Assembly: GCA_016719385.1 (NCBI GenBank)
Contig: JADJZA010000008.1
Coordinates: 310,001-374,000 of the forward strand
Reading direction: 5' to 3'
Source of the DNA: Candidatus Microthrix subdominans
GTDB taxonomy: Bacteria; Actinomycetota; Acidimicrobiia; Acidimicrobiales; Microtrichaceae
Length of the DNA: 64,000 nucleotides
Of this stretch, positions 23,617 through 31,213 are shown piece after piece; position 1 is the first letter of the stretch; each line of letters starts with the position of its first letter. The notes beneath the pieces are model-generated. The model had not been told where the DNA came from, did no database searches, and saw only the letters and a program-made list of their open reading frames with translations. The translations under genes and the position numbers were made by a program.

Positions 23617-24975
23617 ATGCAGCGCCGGATCATGGGGATCGAGACCGAGTACGGCGTGACCTGCACCCTGCGCGGCCAACGACGGCTCAGTCCGGACGAG
23701 GTGGCCCGCTACCTGTTCCGGCGGGTGGTCAGCTGGGGCCGCTCCTCCAATGTTTTTCTGGCCAACGGCGCCCGCCTGTACCTCGATGTCGGCTCGCACC
23801 CCGAGTACGCCACGCCCGAGTGCGACTCGTTGACCGACCTGATCGCCCATGACAAGGCCGGCGAGCGCATCCTCGAACAGCTCCTGGGTTCGGCCGAACA
23901 GCGCCTGCACGACGAGGGCATCCGCGGTGACGTCTATCTGTTCCGCAACAACACCGACTCGGCCGGCAACTCCTACGGCTGCCACGAGAACTACCTGACC
24001 AACCGCTCGGAGGACCTGGCCCATTACACCGAGGTGCTCATCCCGTTCCTGGTCAGCCGGCAGATCTATGCCGGTGCTGGCAAGGTGATCACGACCAGTC
24101 GGGGATCACACTTCTCGGTGTCCCAGCGGGCCGAGCACATCTGGGAGGGGGTCAGCTCAGCCACCACCCGCAGCCGCCCGATCATCAACACCCGCGATGA
24201 GCCGCACGCGGACGCCGAGCGGTTTCGACGCCTTCACGTCATCGTCGGCGACACCAACATGTCGGAATACTCCACCTATTTGAAGGTGGGGGCAACGATG
24301 TTGATGTTGCGCATGCTCGAGGACCCGACGGTGGTGCTGCGTGACATGACCCTGGAGAATCCGATCCGGGCGATTCGCGAGATCAGCCACGACCTCACCG
24401 GCCGCACCCGGGTGCGTCTGGCCAACGGGCGCGAGGCCTCAGCGCTCGACATCCAAGGGGAGTATCTCAACCGGGCCCTTCGGTACGCCGCCAGCCACGA
24501 GCTCAACCCGCAGGAAAAGCAGGCGCTGGCGATGTGGGAGCACGTCATGGTCGGCCTCGAGGACGATCCGATGACGCTCAACACCGAGCTCGACTGGGTG
24601 ATCAAGTACCAGCTGGTCGAGGCCTACCGGGAGCGCCACGGCCTCGATCCGGGCGACGCCCGGCTGGCCCTGCTCGACCTGCAGTACCACGACATCGACC
24701 GCACCCGCTCGGTGTTCTACAAGCTGCAGCGCAGGGGCCTCGTCGAGCGCATGGTCGACGATTACGCCATCGCCGAGGCGGTCGACCTGGCGCCCCAAAC
24801 CACTCGGGCACGCCTGCGGGGCGAGTTCATCCGACGGGCCAAGGAGCGCAAACGCGACTACACCGTGGATTGGGTGCACTTGAAGTTGAACGACCAGACC
24901 CAACGTTCGGTGTTGTGCAAGGACCCGTTCCTCGCCCACGACGAGCGGGTCGAGCACCTGATCGACAGCCTGTAG
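23617..24975 (+). CDS. pafA: Pup-protein ligase PafA
   Basis: PafA phosphorylates the C-terminal Glu of Pup and joins it to substrate lysines. The 452-aa protein starts MQRRIMGIETEYGV with the nucleotide-binding GIETEYG. D57 in LYLDVGSHPEYATPE sits at the position of the catalytic aspartate of characterised PafA. FRNNTDSAGNSYGCHENY, INTRDEPHADAERFRRLHVI and GDTNMSEYSTYLK are shared with Dop, its paralogue at 15729. It lacks the Dop-specific loop after the first strand. The length equals the family value (452 in Mtb). It is followed by a 53-bp tandem repeat and then DUF3866. Confidence 0.97.
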   Translation: MQRRIMGIETEYGVTCTLRGQRRLSPDEVARYLFRRVVSWGRSSNVFLANGARLYLDVGSHPEYATPECDSLTDLIAHDKAGERILEQLLGSAEQRLHDEGIRGDVYLFRNNTDSAGNSYGCHENYLTNRSEDLAHYTEVLIPFLVSRQIYAGAGKVITTSRGSHFSVSQRAEHIWEGVSSATTRSRPIINTRDEPHADAERFRRLHVIVGDTNMSEYSTYLKVGATMLMLRMLEDPTVVLRDMTLENPIRAIREISHDLTGRTRVRLANGREASALDIQGEYLNRALRYAASHELNPQEKQALAMWEHVMVGLEDDPMTLNTELDWVIKYQLVEAYRERHGLDPGDARLALLDLQYHDIDRTRSVFYKLQRRGLVERMVDDYAIAEAVDLAPQTTRARLRGEFIRRAKERKRDYTVDWVHLKLNDQTQRSVLCKDPFLAHDERVEHLIDSL

Positions 24976-24978
24976 GCA

Positions 24979-25092
24979 GGGAGTGTGGAACCGGTGAACT
25001 TGTTGTGTCCGGCCGTTCAGCCGATCGAGGCGGGAGTGTGGGACCGGTGAACCTGTTGTGTCCGAGCGTTCAGCCGATCGAGGCGGGAGTGT
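24979..25092. repeat. 53-bp tandem direct repeat, two copies plus a stub
   Basis: Two adjacent copies of a 53-bp unit starting GGGAGTGTGG (24979 and 25032) are followed by the first 8 bases of a third (25085). The copies differ at only a few positions. Each contains ACCGGTGAAC, TTGTTGTGTCC and TTCAGCCGATCGAGGC. The repeat fills nearly the whole gap between pafA and the DUF3866 gene. It has no spacer structure, so it is not a CRISPR; slippage duplication or repeated regulator sites are possible. Confidence 0.85.
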
Positions 25093-25095
25093 AGG

Positions 25096-26151
25096 TTGCC
25101 GACGTTTCGCACCGGCCTGGTGACCGCCATGATCGCCGAACGCCCCGGGCTCCAGCGAGTGTGGGTTCGCCTCGGCGAACACGAGGCCCAGTCCGAGAGC
25201 GATCCGGGACACGTCGAAGAGGCCCGGGCCTACGTCCTCACCGAACTCACCGGTCCGGTGGACCTGGGGGACGAGGTGGTGTGCAACACGACAGCCGTCG
25301 AGCTCGGACTGGGCACGGGCGGCTGGCACTTCGTGCACTGGAACCTGTCACGTCGCTCGTTGTCCCAGCCCGGTCCCGACCATGTGATGAAGCTGCGCTA
25401 CACCAGCCTGCAGGTCGATGTCGGTACCGACGAGTTGGTGCATCCAGCCGCGGCCGACCGTCCGCTGGGCGGGGTGCCGGTGGTCGCCTGCTCGCTGCAC
25501 AGCCAGATGGCGGTCGTCGCCGCCACCATCGCGCGCCTGCGGCCCCAGGCGCGCATCGCCTACGTCATGACCGACGGAGCCGCGCTGCCGCTGGTGATGT
25601 CGGACCTGGTCGTCGACCTGGTCGACGCCGGCGTGCTGTGCGGCACGGTCAGCGCCGGCCACGCCTTCGGCGGTGACCTGGAGGCGGTGTCGGTGGCGTC
25701 GGCGCTCGGCCTGGCCCGTCACGTGTTCGACGCCGATGCGATCGTCGTGTCAATGGGGCCGGGCGTGGTCGGCACCGGCACGTCGCTGGGCACCACCTCG
25801 GTGGAGGTCGCCCATGTGCTGGACCTGGCCCGCAAGCTGGGCGGCACCCCGGTGCTGGCGGTGCGGGCCTCCGACGGCGACGCTCGTGGACGCCATCAGG
25901 GGGTCAGCCACCACACGGCGACCGCTGCCCGGTTGTGCTCGGCTCGACCGATGGTGGCGCCGGTCCCCCCCGAGGCGGCGACGCTCTCCGGCGTGGAATC
26001 ACGAGCGGTGGGAGAGGTGCCCGACCCGGCCGAGACACTGGACGGCCTGGGGCTGCGGGTGACGACGATGGGACGGGGCCCCGACGCCGACCCGCTGTTC
26101 TTTCAGGCGGCGGCGGCAGCGGCAGCGGTGGTCGCCGAGCTGCTCGGCTGA
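25096..26151 (+). CDS. DUF3866 family protein
   Basis: The protein matches the DUF3866 family, which occurs in actinobacterial proteasome neighbourhoods but has no assigned reaction. The N-terminal third is beta-rich (VWVRLGEHEAQ, LTELTGPVDLGDEVVCNTTAVELGLG). The middle is an alpha/beta Rossmann-like part with VVACSLHSQMA, RIAYVMTDGAALP and a GTVSAGHAFGGDLEAVSV motif. The C-terminus has SMGPGVVGTGTSLGTT, a Gly/Thr loop like a phosphate or nucleotide site. The TTG at 25096 gives MPTFRTGLV, placed right after the repeat; an ATG at residue 13 is an alternative. The length of 351 aa is typical. Confidence 0.85.
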   Translation: MPTFRTGLVTAMIAERPGLQRVWVRLGEHEAQSESDPGHVEEARAYVLTELTGPVDLGDEVVCNTTAVELGLGTGGWHFVHWNLSRRSLSQPGPDHVMKLRYTSLQVDVGTDELVHPAAADRPLGGVPVVACSLHSQMAVVAATIARLRPQARIAYVMTDGAALPLVMSDLVVDLVDAGVLCGTVSAGHAFGGDLEAVSVASALGLARHVFDADAIVVSMGPGVVGTGTSLGTTSVEVAHVLDLARKLGGTPVLAVRASDGDARGRHQGVSHHTATAARLCSARPMVAPVPPEAATLSGVESRAVGEVPDPAETLDGLGLRVTTMGRGPDADPLFFQAAAAAAAVVAELLG

Positions 26152-26177
26152 CGGTCGGCTGGGCGTGCGCCCTGATC

Positions 26178-26183
26178 TAGAGT
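26178..26183 (+). promoter_or_regulatory. Leaderless -10 hexamer TAGAGT
   Basis: TAGAGT lies 9 nt before the GTG of pafB, so pafBC probably has its own promoter. Confidence 0.45.
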
Positions 26184-26192
26184 GACACTCCG

Positions 26193-27137
26193 GTGTCAAC
26201 GAAGAAGCTCGAACGACAGCTCAACCTGATCGCTGCACTGATCGACAGCCCGCGCCCGCTGCGCGCCGAGGAGATCCATCAGCGGGTGGAGGGCTACCCG
26301 GAGGGTGACATCGCCTTCCATCGGGCCTTCGAACGCGACAAGGACGACCTGCGGGCGATGGGCCTGCCCATCCTGATGCAGGATCTGGGCAGCGTCGACC
26401 CGCCGGTGGTCGGCTACCGGATGACCGACGCCGATTACGGCATGGACGATCCGGAGCTCGACACCGACGAGCTCGCCGCCCTGCACCTGGCGACATCGAT
26501 CGTCCGGCTGAAGGGCCTCGATGACGACTCGGGGCTGTGGAAGCTGGGCGGAGCCCTCGGTGAGGGAACCGGCTCGCCCGTCTCGCTGTCGGCCGACGTG
26601 CCCACCCCGGCGGCGCTGCTCCCGCTGTTCAGCGCGGTCAGCGAGCGGGCAACCGCGGCGTTCAGCTATCGGGGGACCGAGCGATCGGTCGACCCCGAGC
26701 GGCTCGAGTATCGACAGGGGCGCTGGTATCTGGCGGCGTTCGACCGGTCGAAGGGCGAACCCCGGTCGTTTCGGGTCGACCGAATGGGCGACCGGATCGA
26801 GCTGGGCACCGCCGGGTCGGCGGAAACTCACGAGTCGGCAGAAGGGGTGAGCCGACGCCAACCCTGGACGTTCGACGACGGGCCCGAGGAGGTCATCTCC
26901 CTGGTCGTCGACGCCCTGGTCGCCCCGGTGGTGCGTCTCGAGTTGCCCGATGCCGAGGTGATCGAGGAGCGCGACGGCGGCTCGTTGGTGCTCGGCGTTC
27001 GGCTGACCCGATGGGAGCCGTTCCGCAGCTATGTGCTGAGCCATCTCGACCGCGTCGAGATCATCGCGCCCGAGTGGGCACGCAACGATCTGATCGCCTG
27101 GGCCGCAGCGGTGGCGGCCCCGAAGGTTCGCCGATGA
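26193..27137 (+). CDS. pafB: WYL-domain transcription regulator PafB
   Basis: PafB and PafC form a heteromeric activator of the mycobacterial LexA-independent DNA-damage response. This 314-aa protein has an N-terminal winged helix (about residues 1-65, starting MSTKKLERQLNLIAAL). A WYL domain (about 140-225) contains GRWYLAAFDRSKGEPRSFRVDRMG, given here as the GRWYLAAF and FRVDRM pieces. A WCX-type C-terminal domain follows. The WYL domain probably senses a nucleic-acid ligand. It overlaps pafC by 4 bp (ATGA), as expected for obligate partners. Confidence 0.93.
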   Translation: MSTKKLERQLNLIAALIDSPRPLRAEEIHQRVEGYPEGDIAFHRAFERDKDDLRAMGLPILMQDLGSVDPPVVGYRMTDADYGMDDPELDTDELAALHLATSIVRLKGLDDDSGLWKLGGALGEGTGSPVSLSADVPTPAALLPLFSAVSERATAAFSYRGTERSVDPERLEYRQGRWYLAAFDRSKGEPRSFRVDRMGDRIELGTAGSAETHESAEGVSRRQPWTFDDGPEEVISLVVDALVAPVVRLELPDAEVIEERDGGSLVLGVRLTRWEPFRSYVLSHLDRVEIIAPEWARNDLIAWAAAVAAPKVRR

Positions 27138-28102
27138 GTGCCCGCGTCACCGCCGGCGATCGGCTGAGGCGCATCCTGGCCGTTCTGCCGTGGGTGGCGG
27201 AGCGGCCAGGTGTCACCGTCGGTGAGGTGACCGAACGCTTCGGCATCGACCGTGACGACCTGCTCGCCGACCTCAACGTCGTGTTCATGGTCGGGGTGTA
27301 CCCCTATACGCCCGACGCGCTGGTCGACGTCTCGATCGACGAGGAGGACCAGATCGAGGTGCGCCTCGGCGAAGCCTTCCGTCGGCCCTTGGCACTGACG
27401 CCCGCCCAGAACCTGGCGCTGCTCGCAGCTGGTTCCGCGCTGCTGACCACGCCGGGCACCGACCCGGACGGCCCCCTGGCCCGCGGCCTGGCCAAGTTGG
27501 CCCGCACGGTCGGGGCCGACCCCGGACGCAGCCTCAGCGTCGATCTGGGCGATGCAGCGGCCGGTGGGCAACGGGAGCTGCTGGCGTCGGCGTTGGAGGC
27601 TGACCACCAGGTGCGGTTGCGCTACTACACGCTTGGTCGGGACCGGGCCGAGGAACGGGTGGTCGATCCCTGGCTGGTACGCAACCGGGATGGGCACTGG
27701 TATCTCTCGGCCTACTGTCACTCGGCTGACGCCCCCCGCACCTTTCGACTCGACAGAATCCTCGACGCCGAGGTGCTCGAGACCGATCGCCGGCATCGAC
27801 CGCCGGCCGAGTCCGACCTGGCACTCCGCCCCGATGAGGCGGCGCCGCTCGTCGAGCTGCGGGTTGCCGAGGGCTATCGCTGGGTGGCCGAGACGTACCC
27901 GGTCGAGTCCGTGGTCGATGAGGCGGACGGGTCGCAACGGATCACCTTGGCCGTGTCAGGGGAGGCCTGGCTCAGCCGGTTGCTGTTGCGGCTGGGTCCC
28001 GACGTCGAGGTTCTGGCTGCGCCCCCCGAACTGATCGACGCCGGCGTGCGTGCGGCGACCGCTGTGCTCCAACGCTATGGCGTCATGGATCCGGGGTCGT
28101 GA
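27134..28102 (+). CDS. pafC: WYL-domain transcription regulator PafC
   Basis: This is the partner of PafB. The 322-aa protein has an N-terminal helix-turn-helix (VTVGEVTERFGIDRDDLLAD, about residues 25-45), a WYL domain with GHWYLSAYCHSADAPRTFRL, and a C-terminal WCX-like region ending in an AATAVLQRYG helix. Its start lies within the stop of pafB, and its end overlaps the GTG of lepB, so the three are translationally coupled. No downstream SOS box was sought systematically. In mycobacteria pafBC is cotranscribed with pafA; here an independent promoter before pafB is suggested. Confidence 0.93.
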   Translation: MSARVTAGDRLRRILAVLPWVAERPGVTVGEVTERFGIDRDDLLADLNVVFMVGVYPYTPDALVDVSIDEEDQIEVRLGEAFRRPLALTPAQNLALLAAGSALLTTPGTDPDGPLARGLAKLARTVGADPGRSLSVDLGDAAAGGQRELLASALEADHQVRLRYYTLGRDRAEERVVDPWLVRNRDGHWYLSAYCHSADAPRTFRLDRILDAEVLETDRRHRPPAESDLALRPDEAAPLVELRVAEGYRWVAETYPVESVVDEADGSQRITLAVSGEAWLSRLLLRLGPDVEVLAAPPELIDAGVRAATAVLQRYGVMDPGS

Positions 28103-28869
28103 CCGCCGACGAGGGTGGACCCGACACCCCGCAGCCGGACCCGTGGGTTGTTCCCGCCCCCCAGCTGGACGACGACGGGCGACCGTTGCGCCGCCGGGCC
28201 GCCTACCCATCCAGCCCGTCGGCGTCGCCTGGGTCGGCTGAGGCGCCCGGGTCGGTCTCGGGTCGACCGACGCGGGGCACCGACGAGCCGAAGGTCACGG
28301 AGAAGCAGATGGACCAGTCCAGCCCGACCACCGCCCAACGGATCCGCAGCTGGGCGGAGACCATCGCCGTTTTCGCCGTCGGCCTGGTGCTCGCCCTCGT
28401 GGTTCGGGCGTTTGTCCTCCAGGCATTCTCGATCCCGTCGGACTCGATGGTCCCCACCCTGGAGCAGGGCGACCGGGTGGTGGTGTGGAAGCCCAGCGAT
28501 TCGATCGCCGATCTCGACCGGGGCGATGTCATCGTGTTCAAGCGCCCCAACGTGGACGAGTGTCCGTTTGCCTCCGCCGACCCTCAGGACCTGATCAAGC
28601 GGGTCATCGGGTTGCCGGGCGAGGAGATCACCAGCCCCGAGGGTGAGGTGCTCGTCGACGGCGAACCCATCGACGAGAGCTATCTGCCCCCGGGCACCCG
28701 TACCGACATGGCCGAACCGATCGACGTGCCCGAGGGGCGGGTGCTGATGCTCGGCGACAACCGAGGGGCGTCGAAGGACGGCCGGTGCTTTGGGCCGATC
28801 ACCGAGGATGCGATCGTGGGTCGGGCGACCACCCGCGTGTGGCCGCCCGGCCGAATCGGCGGGCTGTAG
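28099..28869 (+). CDS. lepB: Signal peptidase I (S26)
   Basis: This membrane protease removes signal peptides from exported proteins. The 256-aa protein has a long disordered Pro/Asp-rich cytoplasmic head (about residues 1-80) and a single membrane helix (about 86-108). The catalytic serine S116 lies in IPSDSMVPT, and the catalytic lysine K167 in LIKRVIGLPGE. The MLGDNRGASKDGR box closes the fold. The GTG start overlaps pafC by 4 bp. Its position next to tatB and tatC groups protein export functions. Confidence 0.94.
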   Translation: MTADEGGPDTPQPDPWVVPAPQLDDDGRPLRRRAAYPSSPSASPGSAEAPGSVSGRPTRGTDEPKVTEKQMDQSSPTTAQRIRSWAETIAVFAVGLVLALVVRAFVLQAFSIPSDSMVPTLEQGDRVVVWKPSDSIADLDRGDVIVFKRPNVDECPFASADPQDLIKRVIGLPGEEITSPEGEVLVDGEPIDESYLPPGTRTDMAEPIDVPEGRVLMLGDNRGASKDGRCFGPITEDAIVGRATTRVWPPGRIGGL

Positions 28870-28872
28870 CGC

Positions 28873-29574
28873 TTAGGGCAGTTTGCCGCGGGCCTCGTCG
28901 AGGCGTTCCGGGTTGAGGCTGCTGGCGCTGTCGACGCCCATCTCGACGAACTCCTTGATCATGCGAACGTGCGTTGCGCTGCGACCGACGCACAGTCGAT
29001 CGAAGCGATGGAACAGTGCGGTCAGGCCGCCGGTCCACTGGCCGAAGGCCATCGCCTGTCCGTCGACGCCGACCGCCCGCAGCTGAGAGGCATGGCGCTC
29101 GGGTCCCTTTGCCATGGCGGCGAGCGGAGCCTCGTGGATCAGCATCGGTCGGGTGGGGCCCAGGTCGGCGGCCGCTGCTGCCAGCACCTCGAGGTCGCCG
29201 CAGCGGATCCACATCCGCCCGGTCGCCCCGGCGCCGGCGGCGGCAAGTATCACCGCGTCCAGCGTCTCCCGGTCGGCCACCGCGATCGACACCAGCGGGG
29301 CCTGATCGGCGTCGATCGCCAATAGGTCGGCCAGCGGTGGGGCCTCGCTGTCGGCGGCGGGGATCGCCGAGCGGGACCGCCGACGCCACCCGACGGTGGG
29401 GTTTCGGGCAAGCACGACGACATCATCGGCGCTGCGATGTCCGGTCACCTCCCAGCCGTCGGCGCCCAGCCGCCGGGCGAGACGAAACCCGGCCAGCGAG
29501 TGATCGGCCTCCCGTTCCGGGGCGCCGCCGTCCGCCAGGTAGCGCACCGGCTCGCCGAGCGTGGGATGAGACAT
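28873..29574 (-). CDS. Degenerate glycerophosphodiester phosphodiesterase-like protein
   Basis: The 233-aa protein has the spacing of a GDPD TIM barrel: FRLARRLGADGWEVTGHRSADDVVVLARN corresponds to the family's GADGVELDV...DGV.VV.HD region (pieces GADGWEV and DDVVVLARN). PPLADLLA corresponds to the LEE segment, and the C-terminal EFVEMGVDSASSLNPERLDEA to the last strand and helix. The catalytic histidines and the Glu-x-Asp metal site are not conserved, so I infer a non-catalytic binding or structural role, or substantial divergence. The family call is moderate. A CACGAT 6 nt before the ATG at 29574 supports this start. The gene is convergent with lepB, 3 bp apart. Confidence 0.75.
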   Translation of the reverse strand: MSHPTLGEPVRYLADGGAPEREADHSLAGFRLARRLGADGWEVTGHRSADDVVVLARNPTVGWRRRSRSAIPAADSEAPPLADLLAIDADQAPLVSIAVADRETLDAVILAAAGAGATGRMWIRCGDLEVLAAAAADLGPTRPMLIHEAPLAAMAKGPERHASQLRAVGVDGQAMAFGQWTGGLTALFHRFDRLCVGRSATHVRMIKEFVEMGVDSASSLNPERLDEARGKLP

Positions 29575-29666
29575 CACCCCATCGTGTTGCACCGGCGCTC
29601 GTCCGCGCCACACGAGTGAGTCATGTTCAGCTGCTGGGGCTCCAAGGCGAGGTGCCGAGCGGCCCC

Positions 29667-29672
29667 TAGACT
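29667..29672 (+). promoter_or_regulatory. Leaderless -10 hexamer TAGACT
   Basis: TAGACT lies 6 nt before GTG 29679. It favours that start for tatB over the ATG at 29712, which has no ribosome site. Confidence 0.5.
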
Positions 29673-29678
29673 GGGCGG

Positions 29679-30446
29679 GTGGTGCAGGCCCCTCTTGATC
29701 TCACAACCTCAATGTTCGGCCTGATCGTCGACAACATCGGTGGGTGGGAGATTCTCGCCGTTCTCGTCCTACTCATGGTCGTCGTCGGCCCGGACCGGCT
29801 TCCCGAGATGGCGCGCAAGATCGGCCGCGGCATCGCCCAGGCAAGGGCTCAGATGTCGTCGATGTCCGACGAGGTACGCGGTGTGGTCGACGACCCGGCG
29901 ATGCAACCGCTGCGGGAGATCGGCGAGTTCGCCATGCGGCCGCGCCAGAAGCTCTCAGAGATCGTCCGCATGGCCGAGTTCGATCTGCACGAGGAGGCAG
30001 CTCAGGTCAAGGCGCTCTTGGACGCGCCCGTTCAGCCGGAGGCCTCTCCAACGATCGCCGACCTGCCCGAGCCGGGCCTACCCCCGGGCAACGGGCCGCA
30101 GTACCCGACCACGATGGACGACAAGCTGGGTGGGCGACGGGTGCCCGTCGATTCCGAGGTGGCCGCCCAGCGTCGACTCGACGCCGGGGTGCCCGACAAC
30201 GCTGCGTTCACCACACGCGCCGCCCCCCTTGGCGCGGGCGCCCCCGAAAGGGTTCCTGGGAGGGTCGCCGAGCAGGAGGGGCCGCCCACCTCCATGTCGA
30301 CCCCGGTGGCGTCAACTGCGTTCACCGCTCGAGGGGGGCCGCTCGGGCAGCGAGTTGAGCCCGCTGAGGACGACCAGGCTTCGGCCAACCCATCAGCTCT
30401 AGCCGACACCGCCGAACCCGACCGTCCCGACGGACCGACTTCGTGA
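29679..30446 (+). CDS. tatB: Sec-independent translocase subunit TatB
   Basis: TatB binds TatC and receives twin-arginine signal peptides. The core MFGLIVDNIGGWEILAV (residues 12-28) has the family's MFG...WEIL pattern and a single membrane helix (about 22-38). GPDRLPEMARKIGRG, an amphipathic helix and a long Pro/Ala-rich disordered tail follow, 255 aa in all. The first 11 residues extend beyond the usual N-terminus; the start is chosen from the promoter hexamer, and ATG 29712 is the alternative. It overlaps tatC by 4 bp. Clients in this window include the PhoX-like lipoproteins with RRxLL signals. Confidence 0.9.
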   Translation: MVQAPLDLTTSMFGLIVDNIGGWEILAVLVLLMVVVGPDRLPEMARKIGRGIAQARAQMSSMSDEVRGVVDDPAMQPLREIGEFAMRPRQKLSEIVRMAEFDLHEEAAQVKALLDAPVQPEASPTIADLPEPGLPPGNGPQYPTTMDDKLGGRRVPVDSEVAAQRRLDAGVPDNAAFTTRAAPLGAGAPERVPGRVAEQEGPPTSMSTPVASTAFTARGGPLGQRVEPAEDDQASANPSALADTAEPDRPDGPTS

Positions 30447-31213
30447 GCACGGAGACCACCGACGCCCCCGCCAAGGGCGACATGAGCCTGATCGAGCACC
30501 TGAAGGAACTGCGCAACCGTCTGTTGCGCGCCGCGGTGGCGATCGTTATCGGCGCCGTGGTCGGCTGGATCTTCTACGAGAAGATCTTCAGCTTTCTGAC
30601 GGTGCCGTACTGCGACGTGGTCGAAGCGAAGCGTCAAACCTGTGCCCTGACCAGCTTCGACCCGCTCGAACCGTTCGGCTTCCGCGCCCAGGTGGCGGGC
30701 TATTCGGGCATCTTCATCGCACTTCCGGTGATCTTTTACCAGCTGTGGCGTTTCATCGCCCCGGGCCTGTACCGCAAGGAGAAGGCGTACGCAGCGACCT
30801 TCGTCGCCCTGTCGACAACGCTGTTTGTCTCCGGGGCGGCCGTTGCCTACCTGACCCTGCCCAAGGCGCTTGAATTTCTGTTGACCATCGGCGGCGAGGG
30901 CATCGACAACCTCACCAACGTGACGAAGTACACCACGCTGGTGTTGTTCACGATGGCGGCGTTCGGCGTGGGTTTCGAGTTCCCGATCCTGTTGATCGCG
31001 CTGCAGTTCGTCGGCGTCGTCCAGCCTTCGACGCTGTCCAAGTGGCGGCGCGAGGCGATCGTCGGCATCACTGCGCTGGCGGCGATCATCACCCCCAGCG
31101 TCGACCCGATCTCGATGTTTGCGCTCGCCATCCCGTTGTACGTGTTCTACGAGGCGTCGATCCTCGCCGGGCGTCTGATCGTTCGACGTCGGGAGAAGGC
31201 ACGTCTGTCGTGA
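30443..31213 (+). CDS. tatC: Sec-independent translocase subunit TatC
   Basis: TatC is the six-helix membrane receptor for twin-arginine signals. The N-terminal SLIEHLKELRNRLLRAAV is the family signature, containing the signal-peptide-binding loop near the first helix. Six hydrophobic segments occur at about residues 25-45, 83-105, 120-140, 165-190, 205-222 and 225-240, with GLYRKEK in the cytoplasmic loop. It starts at GTG inside the stop of tatB and ends overlapping helY by 4 bp. The tatB-tatC-helY order is the same as in M. tuberculosis downstream of pafC. Confidence 0.96.
   Translation: MSTETTDAPAKGDMSLIEHLKELRNRLLRAAVAIVIGAVVGWIFYEKIFSFLTVPYCDVVEAKRQTCALTSFDPLEPFGFRAQVAGYSGIFIALPVIFYQLWRFIAPGLYRKEKAYAATFVALSTTLFVSGAAVAYLTLPKALEFLLTIGGEGIDNLTNVTKYTTLVLFTMAAFGVGFEFPILLIALQFVGVVQPSTLSKWRREAIVGITALAAIITPSVDPISMFALAIPLYVFYEASILAGRLIVRRREKARLS

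Noticed and set aside
24979..25092. CRISPR-like repeat
   Set aside because: The copies are directly adjacent with no spacers, only two and a stub exist, and no cas gene is present.
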